Shown: piece by piece, positions 36,487 to 46,542 of the stretch
Position numbering within the stretch: the stretch's first letter is position 1
How the letters are laid out: every line of letters starts with the position of its first letter
Assembly: GCF_003605475.1 (NCBI RefSeq)
Contig: NZ_RAHX01000001.1
Span: 186,001-250,000 of the forward strand
Length of the DNA stretch: 64,000 nt
DNA from: Aurantiacibacter aquimixticola
Lineage (GTDB): Bacteria > Pseudomonadota > Alphaproteobacteria > Sphingomonadales > Sphingomonadaceae
Reading direction: 5' to 3'
The notes under the pieces: generated by a model
What the model was told of the DNA's origin: nothing
The model's database searches: none
What the model saw: only the letters and a program-made list of their open reading frames with translations
Made by a program: the position numbers and the translations under genes

Positions 36487-37712
36487 CGGCTGGCTTCGGC
36501 CTGAAAGCCCGGATGGTTCTGCTGCGCAAACGCTCGCAGCTGTGCCGAATGTGCGGAGTGCGAAGATTCCGCCGCGCGGTTCTGCTCTTCGCGCATGGCC
36601 TCTATGGCTTCGGTAGAGAGGACAAGGCCCAGCGCCTCGTAAACGCGGTCGATTTCCGCTTCCCAATCCGCTCCCAGCGCATCGAAATCCACAATCGCAA
36701 GCGGACCTTCGAAACCGTCCAGCGCCTGCTCGACGCGCGATCTGCGTAACTCGATCTTGCGCCGCGTTTCGGCGTGGATCCAATCGAGATCGACGTCATC
36801 GGACTGGATCGTCATCTGGTTGGCAACGAGCGAGGCGGAGCTGGTCGCGGTATCGTCCTGGCAACGCCGCGTCATTACCACGGCAGCGTCGGGAAATTGT
36901 TGTAATAACGTGCCCAGGTCTTCCGCAAATTGCGGAACTTTGAGCACACGGCGTTTGCTGGCATTGCCATGAAAATGGGCATCGGTTCGCAGGATCCGAG
37001 CAAACTCGCGATAGACAGGTGCGGGATCGCGCGCTTCGGAAAAAGCGGTGTAGGACGGAATGCGCCACTGCGCTTCATAAGCACAATGATCGAGGGCGCA
37101 AGCCAGCCATCCAAGCTCTTCGTCCGGGCGCGTGACACCCATCGGGTGGATGCTGTCGATCCACGGATCGAGCGTTCGCGCGCACATCAGCGTGAGGGCG
37201 GACCAGAGCGGCCGCGTATCGGGCGATCGCGGCACCGGGTTCCAGCTGTCGCAGAAGCGCGTGGCCGCATGCGCCGGGTCTGCCGCGAGCAAGCGATGTA
37301 TCCGCGTCGTGCCGCTGCGCATCTGCCCGACCACGATGATCGGTGGCTGGATATCGGTCACCAATATTTCCGGATCGCGCGACCACAGGGCGCCAAGTTC
37401 CAGGCGCTGTCGCACGGCCCTCCAGAGTTGCCCATGGGCGAAGGCGTGGCCAAGCGGGCTGAGCTTGGCATCGTCCTGCAAGGAGCGGGTCAGGCTCTCC
37501 AACCGGATGCGGAAATCCGCGACATCCTCTTCGGTGCGCGGCCCGCGCTCATCACCGTCCGACGCGGCCTCCTCTGCCATGGCCCACAGGCCCGCGGCAT
37601 CGATCGGCGGGTGCATGATCCACCCGCGTTCCCAGGCTGTGCTGAAGAAACGGGATGCACGGTCCACATTGCTGGAGCGTGCGAGCGGGTGGGGGCGCGG
37701 CGGGCTGCTCAA
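36483..37712 (-). CDS. Sulfotransferase-family protein
   Basis: About 409 residues. The PAPS-binding 5' loop is VVGQMRSGTTRIHRLLAADP, about residues 126-145. Later segments DAAVVMTRRCQDD and DFDALGADWEAEIDRVYEALG resemble the 3'-phosphate-binding and C-terminal parts of bacterial sulfotransferases. The acceptor is unknown. The start is uncertain: TTG at 37712 lies 4 bases after the purN-fusion stop on the same strand, while GTG 37667 and ATG 37616 are alternatives, the last with GGGTGGA upstream. It may be cotranscribed with purM and the purN fusion. Confidence 0.8.
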   Translation of the reverse strand: MSSPPRPHPLARSSNVDRASRFFSTAWERGWIMHPPIDAAGLWAMAEEAASDGDERGPRTEEDVADFRIRLESLTRSLQDDAKLSPLGHAFAHGQLWRAVRQRLELGALWSRDPEILVTDIQPPIIVVGQMRSGTTRIHRLLAADPAHAATRFCDSWNPVPRSPDTRPLWSALTLMCARTLDPWIDSIHPMGVTRPDEELGWLACALDHCAYEAQWRIPSYTAFSEARDPAPVYREFARILRTDAHFHGNASKRRVLKVPQFAEDLGTLLQQFPDAAVVMTRRCQDDTATSSASLVANQMTIQSDDVDLDWIHAETRRKIELRRSRVEQALDGFEGPLAIVDFDALGADWEAEIDRVYEALGLVLSTEAIEAMREEQNRAAESSHSAHSAQLRAFAQQNHPGFQAEASR

Positions 37713-37715
37713 GCG

Positions 37716-38678
37716 TCAGAACTCGTTTGCTGCACTCTGCAGCTGGCTGAGGCGCTTTGGCGCGACCATGCGCCAGCTTCGATTGAGCCAGTCTTCGACA
37801 TTGTCCCAGTCAACGCCCGGACGGTTCAAAATTATCCCCACCCATCCGCTCGCGCCATAATAAGCGGGCTTGAAATAGGTGTCGGGCGCCGTCTCGGCGA
37901 GGCTTTCCACCTCGTCAGGGCCGCCCGTCTTGACGAGCAGAGCGACATGCTCGCTGCCGTGATGCGTGTCGCTGAAATGCGCGAAATACTTGCCGCTCTT
38001 CCCACTCGTCCGCCAGGCCGGTGCACCGTGGCTCTCGCGCTCTTCGGCCTCGGGCATTGCCAGGGCCAATTCGCGCGCGCGCTCCAGCAGCCAATCGGCG
38101 CGATAATGCCGTCCGACATATTCGGCGAGCTTGCGCGGATAGAGCTGGTATTCGGCCAGGATTACCCGGCTTGCCAGACTTTCCGCCGTATCGCCGGGCA
38201 GGATAGCAACGGGCAGCTGGCCCAGCAGCGGACCGCCATCCAATTCCGGAGTCACGATGTGCACCGAGCAGCCACCGAAGGCATCGCCAGCATCGATTGC
38301 ACGCTGATGGGTGTCGAGTCCCTTGTATTTCGGCAGCAGGGAAGGGTGGGTGTTGACCATCCGGCCTTCCCACCCGTCCACGAAATCTTCCGTCAGGATC
38401 CGCATATAGCCGCATAGCGCAAGATATTCGGCACTGCTCTTGCGCAGTGCTTCGTTCATTATCGCCTCGTGTGCGGAGCGATCCATTCCGCGGTGATCGT
38501 GAGCAAAGGTCGCGATACCTTCAGCTTCGGCAATGCCTAGGCCGGGCGCCTCCGGATTGTTCGAGGCGACGAGCACGATTTCGTACGGACAATCTGGCAG
38601 GCGCGAATGAAAGAGCAGGGCCGACATCGTCGTGCCATTGCCGGAAAGGAGGCACGCGACCTTCGCCTTTTCAGGCAT
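37716..38678 (-). CDS. purN: GAR formyltransferase fused to a YjbR/MmcQ-like domain
   Basis: A 320-residue two-domain protein. The N-terminal 195 or so residues are Pur[31 protein letters not shown], catalytic [16 protein letters not shown] and [15 protein letters not shown]. They transfer formyl from 10-formyl-THF to glycinamide ribotide in purine synthesis. After a short linker ([14 protein letters not shown]), the last 110 residues look like a YjbR/MmcQ DNA-binding-type domain: [54 protein letters not shown]. The reading frame is continuous, so this is a true fusion. It overlaps purM by 8 bases. Confidence 0.9.
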   Translation of the reverse strand: MPEKAKVACLLSGNGTTMSALLFHSRLPDCPYEIVLVASNNPEAPGLGIAEAEGIATFAHDHRGMDRSAHEAIMNEALRKSSAEYLALCGYMRILTEDFVDGWEGRMVNTHPSLLPKYKGLDTHQRAIDAGDAFGGCSVHIVTPELDGGPLLGQLPVAILPGDTAESLASRVILAEYQLYPRKLAEYVGRHYRADWLLERARELALAMPEAEERESHGAPAWRTSGKSGKYFAHFSDTHHGSEHVALLVKTGGPDEVESLAETAPDTYFKPAYYGASGWVGIILNRPGVDWDNVEDWLNRSWRMVAPKRLSQLQSAANEF

Positions 38679-39768
38679 CGTGCGATACTTCCCAATCGGC
38701 TCTGCCGCTCCAGGTTCCGACCGATCCGCGCACCGTGCAGCCGCGAGAGCCTTCGATGATCTCGCCGATCCGGTAGACGGTTTCGCCAGCATCCTGCAGC
38801 GCAGCCGTCACGGCGTCCGCCTGGCCAGGCGTCACCGCCAGGACCATCCCGATCCCGCAATTGAAGGTGCGCGCCATCTCGCCAGGCTCGATATTGCCCT
38901 GCGCCTGCAGGAAAGCCATCAGGCCGGACTGCGGCCACGCATCGGCATCGACCACGGCGCGGGCGCCTTCGGGCAGAACCCTCGGCAGGTTTTCGAGCAG
39001 GCCGCCGCCGGTAATGTGCGCCAGCGCATCCACGCGTCCGTCGCGCACCACGGGCAGGAGGCTCTTCACGTAAATTCTCGTCGGCTCCAGCAGAGCTTCG
39101 ATCAGCAGACGATCCTGATCGAACAAAGCGGGGCGATCCAGTTTCCAGCCTTTGTCTGCGGCGAGGCGGCGTACGAGCGAGAAGCCGTTGGAATGCACAC
39201 CGGAGCTTGCCAGGCCGAGCAGCACGTGGCCGGTCGCGACGCGATCTCCGGTCAATTGCTCGCCGCGCTCCACCGCGCCGACGCAGAAGCCCGCAAGATC
39301 GTAATCGCCATCGGCATACATGCCCGGCATTTCCGCCGTTTCGCCGCCGATCAGCGCGCAGGCCGCCTGCCTGCAACCGTCGGCAATGCCGGCGATCACA
39401 CGCTCGGCCACGCCATTGTCGAGCTTTCCGGTGGCGAAATAGTCAAGGAAAAACAAAGGCTCTGCACCCTGAACGATCAAATCGTTCACGCACATTGCGA
39501 CCAGGTCCACGCCGACGCTGTCATGCCGGTTCGCGTCGATCGCCAGTTTCAGCTTCGTACCGACCCCGTCATTGCCGGCGACGAGCAGCGGATCCTTGTA
39601 GCCAGCCGCTTTCGGATCGAAAAACCCACCGAATCCGCCGATCTCGCCATCGGCGCCGGGCCGCATCGTGGTCTTGACCAGCGGGCCGATCGCCTTGACG
39701 AGCCGGTTGCCCGCATCGATGGAAACGCCCGCCTGTTCGTAGGTGTAGGATTGCTTGCCGGAATTCAT
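38671..39768 (-). CDS. purM: Phosphoribosylformylglycinamidine cyclo-ligase
   Basis: A 365-residue PurM (AIR synthetase). Features are [54 protein letters not shown] and [11 protein letters not shown]. It closes the imidazole ring using ATP. ATG 39768 fits the family start. Its end overlaps the purN-fusion start by 8 bases (38671-38678), indicating coupled expression. Confidence 0.96.
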   Translation of the reverse strand: MNSGKQSYTYEQAGVSIDAGNRLVKAIGPLVKTTMRPGADGEIGGFGGFFDPKAAGYKDPLLVAGNDGVGTKLKLAIDANRHDSVGVDLVAMCVNDLIVQGAEPLFFLDYFATGKLDNGVAERVIAGIADGCRQAACALIGGETAEMPGMYADGDYDLAGFCVGAVERGEQLTGDRVATGHVLLGLASSGVHSNGFSLVRRLAADKGWKLDRPALFDQDRLLIEALLEPTRIYVKSLLPVVRDGRVDALAHITGGGLLENLPRVLPEGARAVVDADAWPQSGLMAFLQAQGNIEPGEMARTFNCGIGMVLAVTPGQADAVTAALQDAGETVYRIGEIIEGSRGCTVRGSVGTWSGRADWEVSHDA

Positions 39769-39836
39769 GCACCTGCCATAGGCTTTCGGGCTTGGATTTC
39801 CACTCGGCATTGGGCAAAAGGCTGGCGATTTCCCCG

Positions 39837-41120
39837 ATGACGATGCTTTCCATCCCCTCCCGCCTTCGTGACGCGCCAGCGCCCGCCCTTGTCGGCGCGG
39901 TTCTGGCCGTGCTCGCGACGATGCTTGCGGTCACCGCGCTGGTGGCGCAGGTGGGCGGCAATCGCGGGATCGCGCCGGTCGCGAGCAGCACCGATATCGA
40001 CGTGCGCGGGATCGAAGTGAACGTCACCGGCGATAATGCGGAGGACGCGCGCCAGAATGGATGGCGCGAAGCGCAGCGCCTGGCGTGGGAGAAACTGGAC
40101 GGGCCCGATATTCCCGACTCCCGACTCGAGTCGCTGGTCTCGGCCATTGTCGTCGAGCAGGAAAATATCGGGCCGCGCCGCTACGTCGCCACGCTTGGGG
40201 TGATTTTTGACCGGCAACGCGCCGGCGCCCTGCTTGGTGCGAGTGGATCTCGCTCGCGCTCCGCCCCGATGCTCACTTTGCCGACCATGATTTCCGGCGG
40301 CACGCAAACCATGTTCGAAGTGCGCAATCCATGGCAGCAGGCGTGGGCGGAATACCAGTTCGGATCGAGCACCATCGATTACGTGCGCCCCTCCGGCTCG
40401 GGCGGTGAATCGCTTCTGCTAACATACGGCCAGACCGGTCGCCGCAGTCGTGCCTGGTGGAACAATATCCTCGACCAGTTCGGCGCGGCAGACGTGCTCG
40501 TGCCCATCGCCAATCTTCGCTGGGAATGGCCCGGAGGGCCGGTGGAGGGACGTTTCACCGCACGCTACGGCCCGGACAATCGTTTTCTCGAAAGCTTTAC
40601 CATGCGCGCGGAAAGCGCCGAACAGTTGCCCGCCATGTTGCGCCGTGCCGTGGCACGTTTCGACGCGATTTTCTCCGAAGCGCTCGAGAGCGGCACGCTG
40701 AGCCCGGATCCGACGCTTACCCTCGACAATGTTGAGCTCAGTCCGCAGATCCGTGCGCTGCTCGACGAAGCGCGTCGTGCCGAAGCGGAAGAAAGCCGCG
40801 CTGAGGAGCGCGATGTTCCCGAGCCGACTGCGCAGCCAACGTCGGAGCCCAACGCGCTGGATCCCGACACGCTGGTTGCGGCAAGCGCGATCTATGTGGT
40901 GCAGGTGGCAACGCCTACCAGCGAGTCCTACGATACCGCGATTTCGCTCATTCGCGGTACGCCCGGTGTTCTGGGCGCGACCTATACGTCCACCGCAGTG
41001 GGCGGCAATTCCATCATTCGCGTGACTTACTCTGGCGAGCTGTCCGCACTGGCGGCCGCCTTGCGCTCTCGCGGCTGGGCCGTGAACGAGGGATCGAACG
41101 CGCTCGGCATTTCGCGCTAG
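39837..41120 (+). CDS. Membrane-anchored/periplasmic protein, DUF2066-like N-part
   Basis: A 427-residue protein. One hydrophobic segment ([25 protein letters not shown], about residues 14-38) is probably an anchor or signal. The next part ([31 protein letters not shown]) resembles DUF2066-type domains with the repeated-Ala helix after a VxVTG strand. An acidic, Pro-rich linker follows ([19 protein letters not shown]). A C-terminal domain of about 80 residues ([21 protein letters not shown]) looks like a ferredoxin-like/HMA fold without metal cysteines. It sits directly before the hda-like gene, 20 bases away. Function is unknown. Confidence 0.7.
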   Translation: MTMLSIPSRLRDAPAPALVGAVLAVLATMLAVTALVAQVGGNRGIAPVASSTDIDVRGIEVNVTGDNAEDARQNGWREAQRLAWEKLDGPDIPDSRLESLVSAIVVEQENIGPRRYVATLGVIFDRQRAGALLGASGSRSRSAPMLTLPTMISGGTQTMFEVRNPWQQAWAEYQFGSSTIDYVRPSGSGGESLLLTYGQTGRRSRAWWNNILDQFGAADVLVPIANLRWEWPGGPVEGRFTARYGPDNRFLESFTMRAESAEQLPAMLRRAVARFDAIFSEALESGTLSPDPTLTLDNVELSPQIRALLDEARRAEAEESRAEERDVPEPTAQPTSEPNALDPDTLVAASAIYVVQVATPTSESYDTAISLIRGTPGVLGATYTSTAVGGNSIIRVTYSGELSALAAALRSRGWAVNEGSNALGISR

Positions 41121-41140
41121 GTGCGCAGGATCGGTGCGGC

Positions 41141-41746
41141 ATGGAGCAGATCGCTCTTCCATTGAAGGCTGGCAGCGGGCCGGACCGGATCGTGATCGGA
41201 ACCGGGAATTCAAAGGTCGCCGAAGCGCTGTCGGCTCCGCAAGGCTGGCCATATCGCACCGCCGTCCTCACCGGGCCGCCGCGTTCGGGGAAATCGCTGT
41301 TCGCGCGCTGGTTCGCCGAGAGCGAGCTGGGCGAGAGCGTGGATGATGCGCACACGCTGCCGGAGGACGCGCTTTTTCATCGCTGGAATCGCGCGCAGGA
41401 GAGGGGCACGTCCCTTCTGATAATTGGCGGAGAGCCGCCGTGGGATATCGCGCTACCCGATCTGAAATCGCGGCTGGGCGGATCGCTGCAGATGGAGATC
41501 GGTCAGCCGGATGACGATCTGGCGCGCGACCTGCTCCTGTCCCTCGCTGCCGAGCGCGGGCTCCCGCTGCGAGACGATGCCGCCGACTACCTTATTCCAA
41601 GGGCCACGCGGTCCTATGCCGATCTGGAACGGCTCGTGGCCACGATCGACCGCTTGTCCCTGGAGCGAAAGGCCCCACCTACTCTGGGAATTTGGCGTGA
41701 TGCGCTGGAGGCCGTCCACGGCCCGCAGGAGCCGCGCTTGCTTTAG
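41141..41746 (+). CDS. hdaA: DnaA regulatory inactivator-like (Hda/HdaA)
   Basis: A 201-residue DnaA-like AAA+ protein without the DNA-binding domain IV. Walker A is TGPPRSGKSLFARWF. A degenerate Walker B region is LLIIGGEPPWDI (with VDDAHTLPED upstream), and sensor motifs include LKSRLGGSLQMEI and RATRSYADLERLVATID. It probably stimulates DnaA-ATP hydrolysis with the sliding clamp. The clamp-binding N-terminus is MEQIALPLK, a likely QxxLPL beta-binding motif (QIALPL). Confidence 0.88.
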   Translation: MEQIALPLKAGSGPDRIVIGTGNSKVAEALSAPQGWPYRTAVLTGPPRSGKSLFARWFAESELGESVDDAHTLPEDALFHRWNRAQERGTSLLIIGGEPPWDIALPDLKSRLGGSLQMEIGQPDDDLARDLLLSLAAERGLPLRDDAADYLIPRATRSYADLERLVATIDRLSLERKAPPTLGIWRDALEAVHGPQEPRLL

Positions 41747-41775
41747 GCCGGTTTTGATGGGAAACTGATACGACG

Positions 41776-42507
41776 ATGTTCGACAGGCTTGTCTCCTATC
41801 TCGACTCGGTTCGCGCGCGCGATCCTTCGCCGCGGTCCCGTTGGGAAATCCTTATTTATCCGGGCGTCATCGCCCTCGGTCTGCACCGCGTGGCGCACTG
41901 GCTTTACGAGGCCGAGCTGTTTTTCTTCGCGCGGGTGGTGAATCACTTCAGCCGTTTCCTGACCGCGATAGACATCCATCCCGGCGCCATCATCGGCCGG
42001 AATTTCTTTATCGATCACGGCTTTACGGTGATCGGCGAGACCGCTGAAATCGGCGACAATGTCACGATCTACCAATGCGTGACGCTGGGCGGCACCAATC
42101 CAACGAATGGAAAGGGCGGCAAGCGCCACCCGACCCTGATGGACGGAGTCATCGTGGGGTCCGGCGCGCAGGTTATCGGCCCGATCACCGTGGGCGAGCG
42201 GGCGCGCATCGGCGCGAATGCGGTCGTCACGGATGAGGTACCCGAGGGCGCGACCATGATCGGCCTGAAGGCCAGATCCACGCTCGTTCCGGCGGAAGAC
42301 TGGATACGGGAATTCATCCCATACGGTACGCCTTGCGATGAGCCATGCGAACCTGCGCCGACCGAGCGTGTGCAATTGCTGGAACAGCAGATCGCTGCGC
42401 TCACCCGGCAGGTGGAGGCTATGAGCAAGGCGCTGCCTGCGGACCAGAGGGCCGAGGGCGGCGAGGCCGACCTTTTCGCTGAACGCAAAAGCGGCGCCGA
42501 GCGTTGA
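41776..42507 (+). CDS. cysE: Serine O-acetyltransferase, EpsC type
   Basis: A 243-residue left-handed beta-helix acyltransferase. The family signature is GVIALGLHRVAHWLYEAEL, followed by IDIHPGAIIGRNFFIDHG, catalytic DHGFTVIGETAEIGDN, and the CoA-binding hexapeptide repeats VIVGSGAQVIGPITVG. It makes O-acetylserine for cysteine synthesis. The tail after residue 190 is a Cys/Pro-rich and coiled segment that may bind a partner. Its stop overlaps the DUF2794 start (TGATG). Confidence 0.93.
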   Translation: MFDRLVSYLDSVRARDPSPRSRWEILIYPGVIALGLHRVAHWLYEAELFFFARVVNHFSRFLTAIDIHPGAIIGRNFFIDHGFTVIGETAEIGDNVTIYQCVTLGGTNPTNGKGGKRHPTLMDGVIVGSGAQVIGPITVGERARIGANAVVTDEVPEGATMIGLKARSTLVPAEDWIREFIPYGTPCDEPCEPAPTERVQLLEQQIAALTRQVEAMSKALPADQRAEGGEADLFAERKSGAER

Positions 42508-42866
42508 TGTCCGCTTCGCCAGGCGCGCCAAATGTCGTTCCGTTTCCCGGCAACCGGCAGCCGCAACAGGTCGGTTTCGAGCGGGCCGAGCTCATGCGCA
42601 TTCTCGATCTCTACGGCCGCATGGTCGCTGCTGGCGAATGGCGCGATTATGCGATGGACTTTGCCAAGGATTGCGCCACCTTCGCCGCCTTCCGCCGTGC
42701 TGCGGATACGCCCCAAATGCGCTTGGAAAAGCGCCCGTCGCTGCGCAATCGACAGGGCATGTGGGCGCTTTTCGGAGAGCAGGGCCAAGTGCTCAAGCGT
42801 GGGCATGAACTGGCTAGCGTTCTTGCCCCGCTTGAGCGTCGTCTGGTAAAAGCCGTCGACGCTTGA
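42507..42866 (+). CDS. DUF2794 protein
   Basis: A 119-residue protein of an alphaproteobacterial family: VPFPGNRQPQQVGFERAELMRILDLYGRMVA, GEWRDYAMDF and RRAADTPQMRLEKRPSLRNRQGMWALFGEQGQVLKRG. It is coupled to cysE by overlap. It ends exactly next to the convergent membrane-protein gene. Function is unknown. Confidence 0.85.
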   Translation: MSASPGAPNVVPFPGNRQPQQVGFERAELMRILDLYGRMVAAGEWRDYAMDFAKDCATFAAFRRAADTPQMRLEKRPSLRNRQGMWALFGEQGQVLKRGHELASVLAPLERRLVKAVDA

Positions 42867-44048
42867 TCAGGCCGCAGCGAGATATCCCGTGATCGGCAGC
42901 CTTTCTTGAAGCGAACCCGGCAGGCGGTCCACCAGTGCGGTGCGGATCGGTGCCCAGAACGCAGATAGCGTAAGTAGGGCCGAACCGATCACAAGTGCGG
43001 TGAGCGCAAAGGTCAGCTCCACCGCGCCGAACCGGTCGAACAGGAAGGTCAGCGCGATCAGCACGTAAGCGAGCGCCGATACGAGCAGCGCCCGGCGGTC
43101 GATAGCGAGGGCGACGAGGCCGAACGCGATGTACACTCCTAGCACGGCCAGCGCCGCGCCGACGCCAAGCTGGTCATTGTCCATGACGCCGATAAGCGCG
43201 AAGACCGGATGCGCGATCATCGGAGCGGCGACCAGGTGCAGCCAGAAGGCAACGTCGCTGCGGCGGGTCTTGCGTTCTCGGTCGCTCGTGTCCCAGCGCA
43301 TGGCGAAAGCGAAGACGCCAAGTCCGGCAGCGAATACGAGCGTGAGGATGATGGTCTCCATGTCGGTATTCTGCGGCTCGAAAACGGTTGCGATTGCTGC
43401 GGCGAGAAGTGCGATCACGGTGACCGCTACCGACGCTGCGCCTGCGGCGACCGTGATTGGCACCATGAAGCGCTTCCAGTGAAACCATGCGCCCGCGGCG
43501 GCGGCCAGACCGGCGGCGCCCAGCACGAGAGCGACGACTTCATCCGTCATGTCGGGAAAAATAGACCAACCGACTCCGAAAGCCGTGGCAGCGACGCCTC
43601 CGATAAAGGCGAGCAGCAGAAGGATGCTGGGCAGAGCCATACGCCGCCGACGGGTGAAGAATTCGGCCAAGCCCCACGCGCTCGCCGCAACGAGCACGCC
43701 TCCGAACAGAGCCGTCAGCGCGCTCCGGAGAGTAGAGAAGGCGTAATATGTCTCCCACTGCTCCTGCGAATAATCCATTCGCCAATTCATCGCATCGATT
43801 AGGTCGGGGTATACGCCGCGCGCCACCTCCCCGGCGATCGCCTGCCCGACGGCGCCCATGGCTACCAGCATGATGACAACACCGATGGCGACGAAAATGT
43901 CATTGAAGGAGCTGACCAGTCGAAAGTTCTCTTCATCCGTGATCGGCATCTTGCGCATCTGCGCGACATGGCTGCGCAACGCGCTTGCCGCATCTTCGGT
44001 CATCGCTCCGCCCGCGACAGCGTCGCGTAGATCCTGCTCACTATACAT
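42867..44048 (-). CDS. Polytopic membrane protein, DUF2157-like
   Basis: A 393-residue protein. A soluble N-terminal segment (MYSEQDLRDAVAGGAMTED, then DEENFRLVSSFNDIFVAIGVV) is followed by about ten hydrophobic helices in pairs. The N-terminal helix and layout resemble DUF2157 proteins. No transporter motif is visible. It is convergent with DUF2794 with no spacer, and divergent from nothing close, as gph is on the same strand 67 bases upstream. Function is unknown. Confidence 0.75.
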   Translation of the reverse strand: MYSEQDLRDAVAGGAMTEDAASALRSHVAQMRKMPITDEENFRLVSSFNDIFVAIGVVIMLVAMGAVGQAIAGEVARGVYPDLIDAMNWRMDYSQEQWETYYAFSTLRSALTALFGGVLVAASAWGLAEFFTRRRRMALPSILLLLAFIGGVAATAFGVGWSIFPDMTDEVVALVLGAAGLAAAAGAWFHWKRFMVPITVAAGAASVAVTVIALLAAAIATVFEPQNTDMETIILTLVFAAGLGVFAFAMRWDTSDRERKTRRSDVAFWLHLVAAPMIAHPVFALIGVMDNDQLGVGAALAVLGVYIAFGLVALAIDRRALLVSALAYVLIALTFLFDRFGAVELTFALTALVIGSALLTLSAFWAPIRTALVDRLPGSLQERLPITGYLAAA

Positions 44049-44115
44049 CGACGTTCCCCCGTCTTTATCCCGGCGAAAATGTGCCGTCTCTGTGTTGCAA
44101 TGTCAATACACCCAT

Positions 44116-44790
44116 TCAGCCTAGCGCTTCCAGTGCGGCGACCAAATCTTCCAGTCCATCGATCGTGGCATCGCCCCCCAATTCCGCCAACCGCACGTCG
44201 TGATAGCCGTAGCGGCAGGTGACCATTGGCACGCTCGCGGCCTTGGCGGCGCGCACGTCGTAGGTCGAATCGCCCACCATCGCCGCGCGGCCTCCGCCGC
44301 AATCGGCGATGGCGGCGCAGAGCATATGGGATTTAGGCTTGGCTCGATCCCACCCCAGTGTGTCCCCGCCATAGATCGCTGCGAAGTGGTCCGTCATCCC
44401 CAGTGCATCCAAGAGTTCGCGCGCTGGCTTCTCGGACTTGTTGGTGCAGATCGCCAAGGCGCATCCGCGCTGCGCGAGCGTGTCCAGAGCCGCCTTGCAG
44501 CCGGGGAAGGGGACGGTGTTCTCGGCGATATTTGCCCAGTAATGCTGATGAAGTGTCGCGATGAGGATTTCATAGGTCGTGTGATCAACGTCACCGCCTG
44601 TGGCGTGCAAAGCGTTGGAAAGCATCATGTCGGTCCCTCCGCCGATCATCGAGCGGAATTTTGCGAGAGGGACGGGTTTGCGGTCGATCAGTGACAATGC
44701 GTGGTTCACAGCCGGGCCAAGGTCGAGCGCTGAGTCCACCAGTGTTCCGTCGAGGTCGAAAAGGACGATGTCGAAGGGAAAATCGGCCAT
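44116..44790 (-). CDS. gph: Phosphoglycolate phosphatase
   Basis: A 224-residue HAD hydrolase. Motif I is DIVLFDLDGTLVDSALD, motif II AICTNKS, and motif III/IV KPKSHMLCA with MVGDSTYDVRAAK. It has an alpha-helical cap typical of Gph, which dephosphorylates 2-phosphoglycolate from DNA repair or photorespiratory-like side reactions. It is divergent from glmU by 61 bases. Confidence 0.88.
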   Translation of the reverse strand: MADFPFDIVLFDLDGTLVDSALDLGPAVNHALSLIDRKPVPLAKFRSMIGGGTDMMLSNALHATGGDVDHTTYEILIATLHQHYWANIAENTVPFPGCKAALDTLAQRGCALAICTNKSEKPARELLDALGMTDHFAAIYGGDTLGWDRAKPKSHMLCAAIADCGGGRAAMVGDSTYDVRAAKAASVPMVTCRYGYHDVRLAELGGDATIDGLEDLVAALEALG

Positions 44791-44851
44791 GGCATACGCG
44801 CATTAGAGAGCGATGTGGAAACCGCAATCGTTTGATGGCATTGGCCCCTGC

Positions 44852-46213
44852 ATGACCGAAAAGAGACAGATTGCCGCGATCATCCTTGCTGCGGGCAAGG
44901 GCACCCGCATGAAGAGCGCAACGCACAAGGTGCTGCACGAAGTGGGTGGGCGTTCGATGATCGAGCATTTGCTGGCGAGAGTCGAAGCGTTGGGCCCGCA
45001 AAAGCTGGTCACCATCGTCGGTGAATCTCGCGAACAGCTGCACGATCGGCTGGGCGAACGCACCGCTTTCGCCGTGCAGGAGCCGCAGCTCGGCACCGGA
45101 CATGCGGTGCAGCAAGCGGAAGGCGAGCTTAGCCAGTTCAGCGGCGATGTACTGGTTCTCTACGGCGATGTGCCGTTCGTTTCGACCGCGACGATGCGCG
45201 CCATGATCGATCGGCTCCACGCCGCCGATGCACCGGCCGCCGTCGTGTTAGGTTTCGAGCCGGAGGATCCGCTACGCTACGGCCGCGTGATCGCGCAGCA
45301 GGGTCGGATCATGAAGATGGTCGAGTGGAAGGATGCTACCGATCAGGAGCGCGCCTGCACGATGTGCAATTCGGGCTTGCTCGCCGCGCGCGCCGAAGCC
45401 CTTTTTCCGCTGCTGCGGCGCGTTTCGAACGACAATGCGCAGGACGAATATTATCTGCCGGACATCGTCAATATCGCCATCGCCGACGGGCACAATTGCG
45501 CCGTGGTCAGCACGGACCGGCCCGATGAGGTCACCGGCATTAACAGCCGCGCTGAACTCGCCGCTGCGGAGGCGCAGTGGCAGACGCTCAAGCGCGAAGA
45601 GGCGATGGAAGCGGGCGTGACTCTGCGCGCGCCCGAAACCGTGTTCTTCAGCTACGACACCGATCTTGCCGAGGACGTTGTGGTCGAACCGAACGTGGTG
45701 TTCGGCCCTGGCACCAGCGTCGCGAGCGGCGCGCATATCAAGGCGTTCAGCCATCTCGAAGGCGCGACCATCGGCGAGGATTGCGAAGTAGGCCCGTATG
45801 CTCGACTGCGTCCCGGCGCGGTGATGGAGAAGAGCAGCAAGGTCGGCAATTTCGTCGAGATGAAAAAGTCCGTGCTTGGCGAAGGCGCGAAGGCCAGCCA
45901 CCTCACCTATCTCGGCGATGCGACGGTGGGCGAAGGCGCGAATATCGGCGCCGGCACGATCACCTGCAATTACGACGGCTATTTCAAGCACCGCACCGAA
46001 ATCGGCGATCGGGCCTTCATCGGCTCCAACAGCGCGCTCATCGCACCGGTGAAGATCGGAGCCGACGCGATCGTCGCCGCCGGGAGCGCCGTCAGCCGCG
46101 ATGTCGATGACGGGGAGCTGCGCATGGTGCGCGCCGAGCAGATGGTAAAGCCGGGCTGGGCGGATCGCTTCCACGACACCATGAAGAAAAAGAAAAAGGC
46201 CGAAAGCAAGTGA
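44852..46213 (+). CDS. glmU: Bifunctional GlmU (UDP-GlcNAc pyrophosphorylase/GlcN-1-P acetyltransferase)
   Basis: A 453-residue GlmU. The N-terminal uridyltransferase has ILAAGKGTRMKS and LGTGHAVQQA. The C-terminal beta-helix acetyltransferase has GAHIKAFSHLEGATIGEDCEVGPYARLRP, ASHLTYLGDATVGEGANIGAGTITCNYDG and GSNSALIAPVKIG. Together they make UDP-GlcNAc for peptidoglycan and LPS. ATG 44852 fits the family start. It ends in a Lys-rich tail (KKKKKAESK). It is coupled to the next gene by a GTGA overlap. Confidence 0.96.
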   Translation: MTEKRQIAAIILAAGKGTRMKSATHKVLHEVGGRSMIEHLLARVEALGPQKLVTIVGESREQLHDRLGERTAFAVQEPQLGTGHAVQQAEGELSQFSGDVLVLYGDVPFVSTATMRAMIDRLHAADAPAAVVLGFEPEDPLRYGRVIAQQGRIMKMVEWKDATDQERACTMCNSGLLAARAEALFPLLRRVSNDNAQDEYYLPDIVNIAIADGHNCAVVSTDRPDEVTGINSRAELAAAEAQWQTLKREEAMEAGVTLRAPETVFFSYDTDLAEDVVVEPNVVFGPGTSVASGAHIKAFSHLEGATIGEDCEVGPYARLRPGAVMEKSSKVGNFVEMKKSVLGEGAKASHLTYLGDATVGEGANIGAGTITCNYDGYFKHRTEIGDRAFIGSNSALIAPVKIGADAIVAAGSAVSRDVDDGELRMVRAEQMVKPGWADRFHDTMKKKKKAESK

Positions 46214-46521
46214 CCGACCGCTACGAGGGCAAGCCCTTCCTGCGCCTGCTCGACAGCTACGTGCTCGACACGATCGGTCATCTGGACGAGGCCAATCGCA
46301 AATGGCTGGTCGAAGCCGAACCATTCTTTCGTGAAACCTTCGTCGCTTCGGGCGGTTGGCGGGATATCGTGGCGCAGCGCATGCAGTTTCCGGACGGCAT
46401 GGATGCGTCGATCGTCGAAGTGTGGACCAAGGGGCGCACAAAATTCATGGCGATGGGCGGCGAAGAGCTTGATCCGGTCGAGTTCACCCACCGCTTCGTC
46501 GACACCAATTTCCCGCATTGA
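46210..46521 (+). CDS. Small conserved-looking protein between glmU and glmS
   Basis: A 103-residue protein starting at GTG inside the glmU stop. It has no signal or membrane segment. The sequence is acidic and aromatic-rich (KWLVEAEPFFRETFVASGGWRD, FMAMGGEELDPVEFTHRFVDTN). I do not recognise a family. Its tight placement between two amino-sugar genes suggests cotranscription; a functional link is only inferred. Confidence 0.75.
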   Translation: MTDRYEGKPFLRLLDSYVLDTIGHLDEANRKWLVEAEPFFRETFVASGGWRDIVAQRMQFPDGMDASIVEVWTKGRTKFMAMGGEELDPVEFTHRFVDTNFPH

Positions 46522-46542
46522 TGCGGTAGGGGAGCAGATCCA

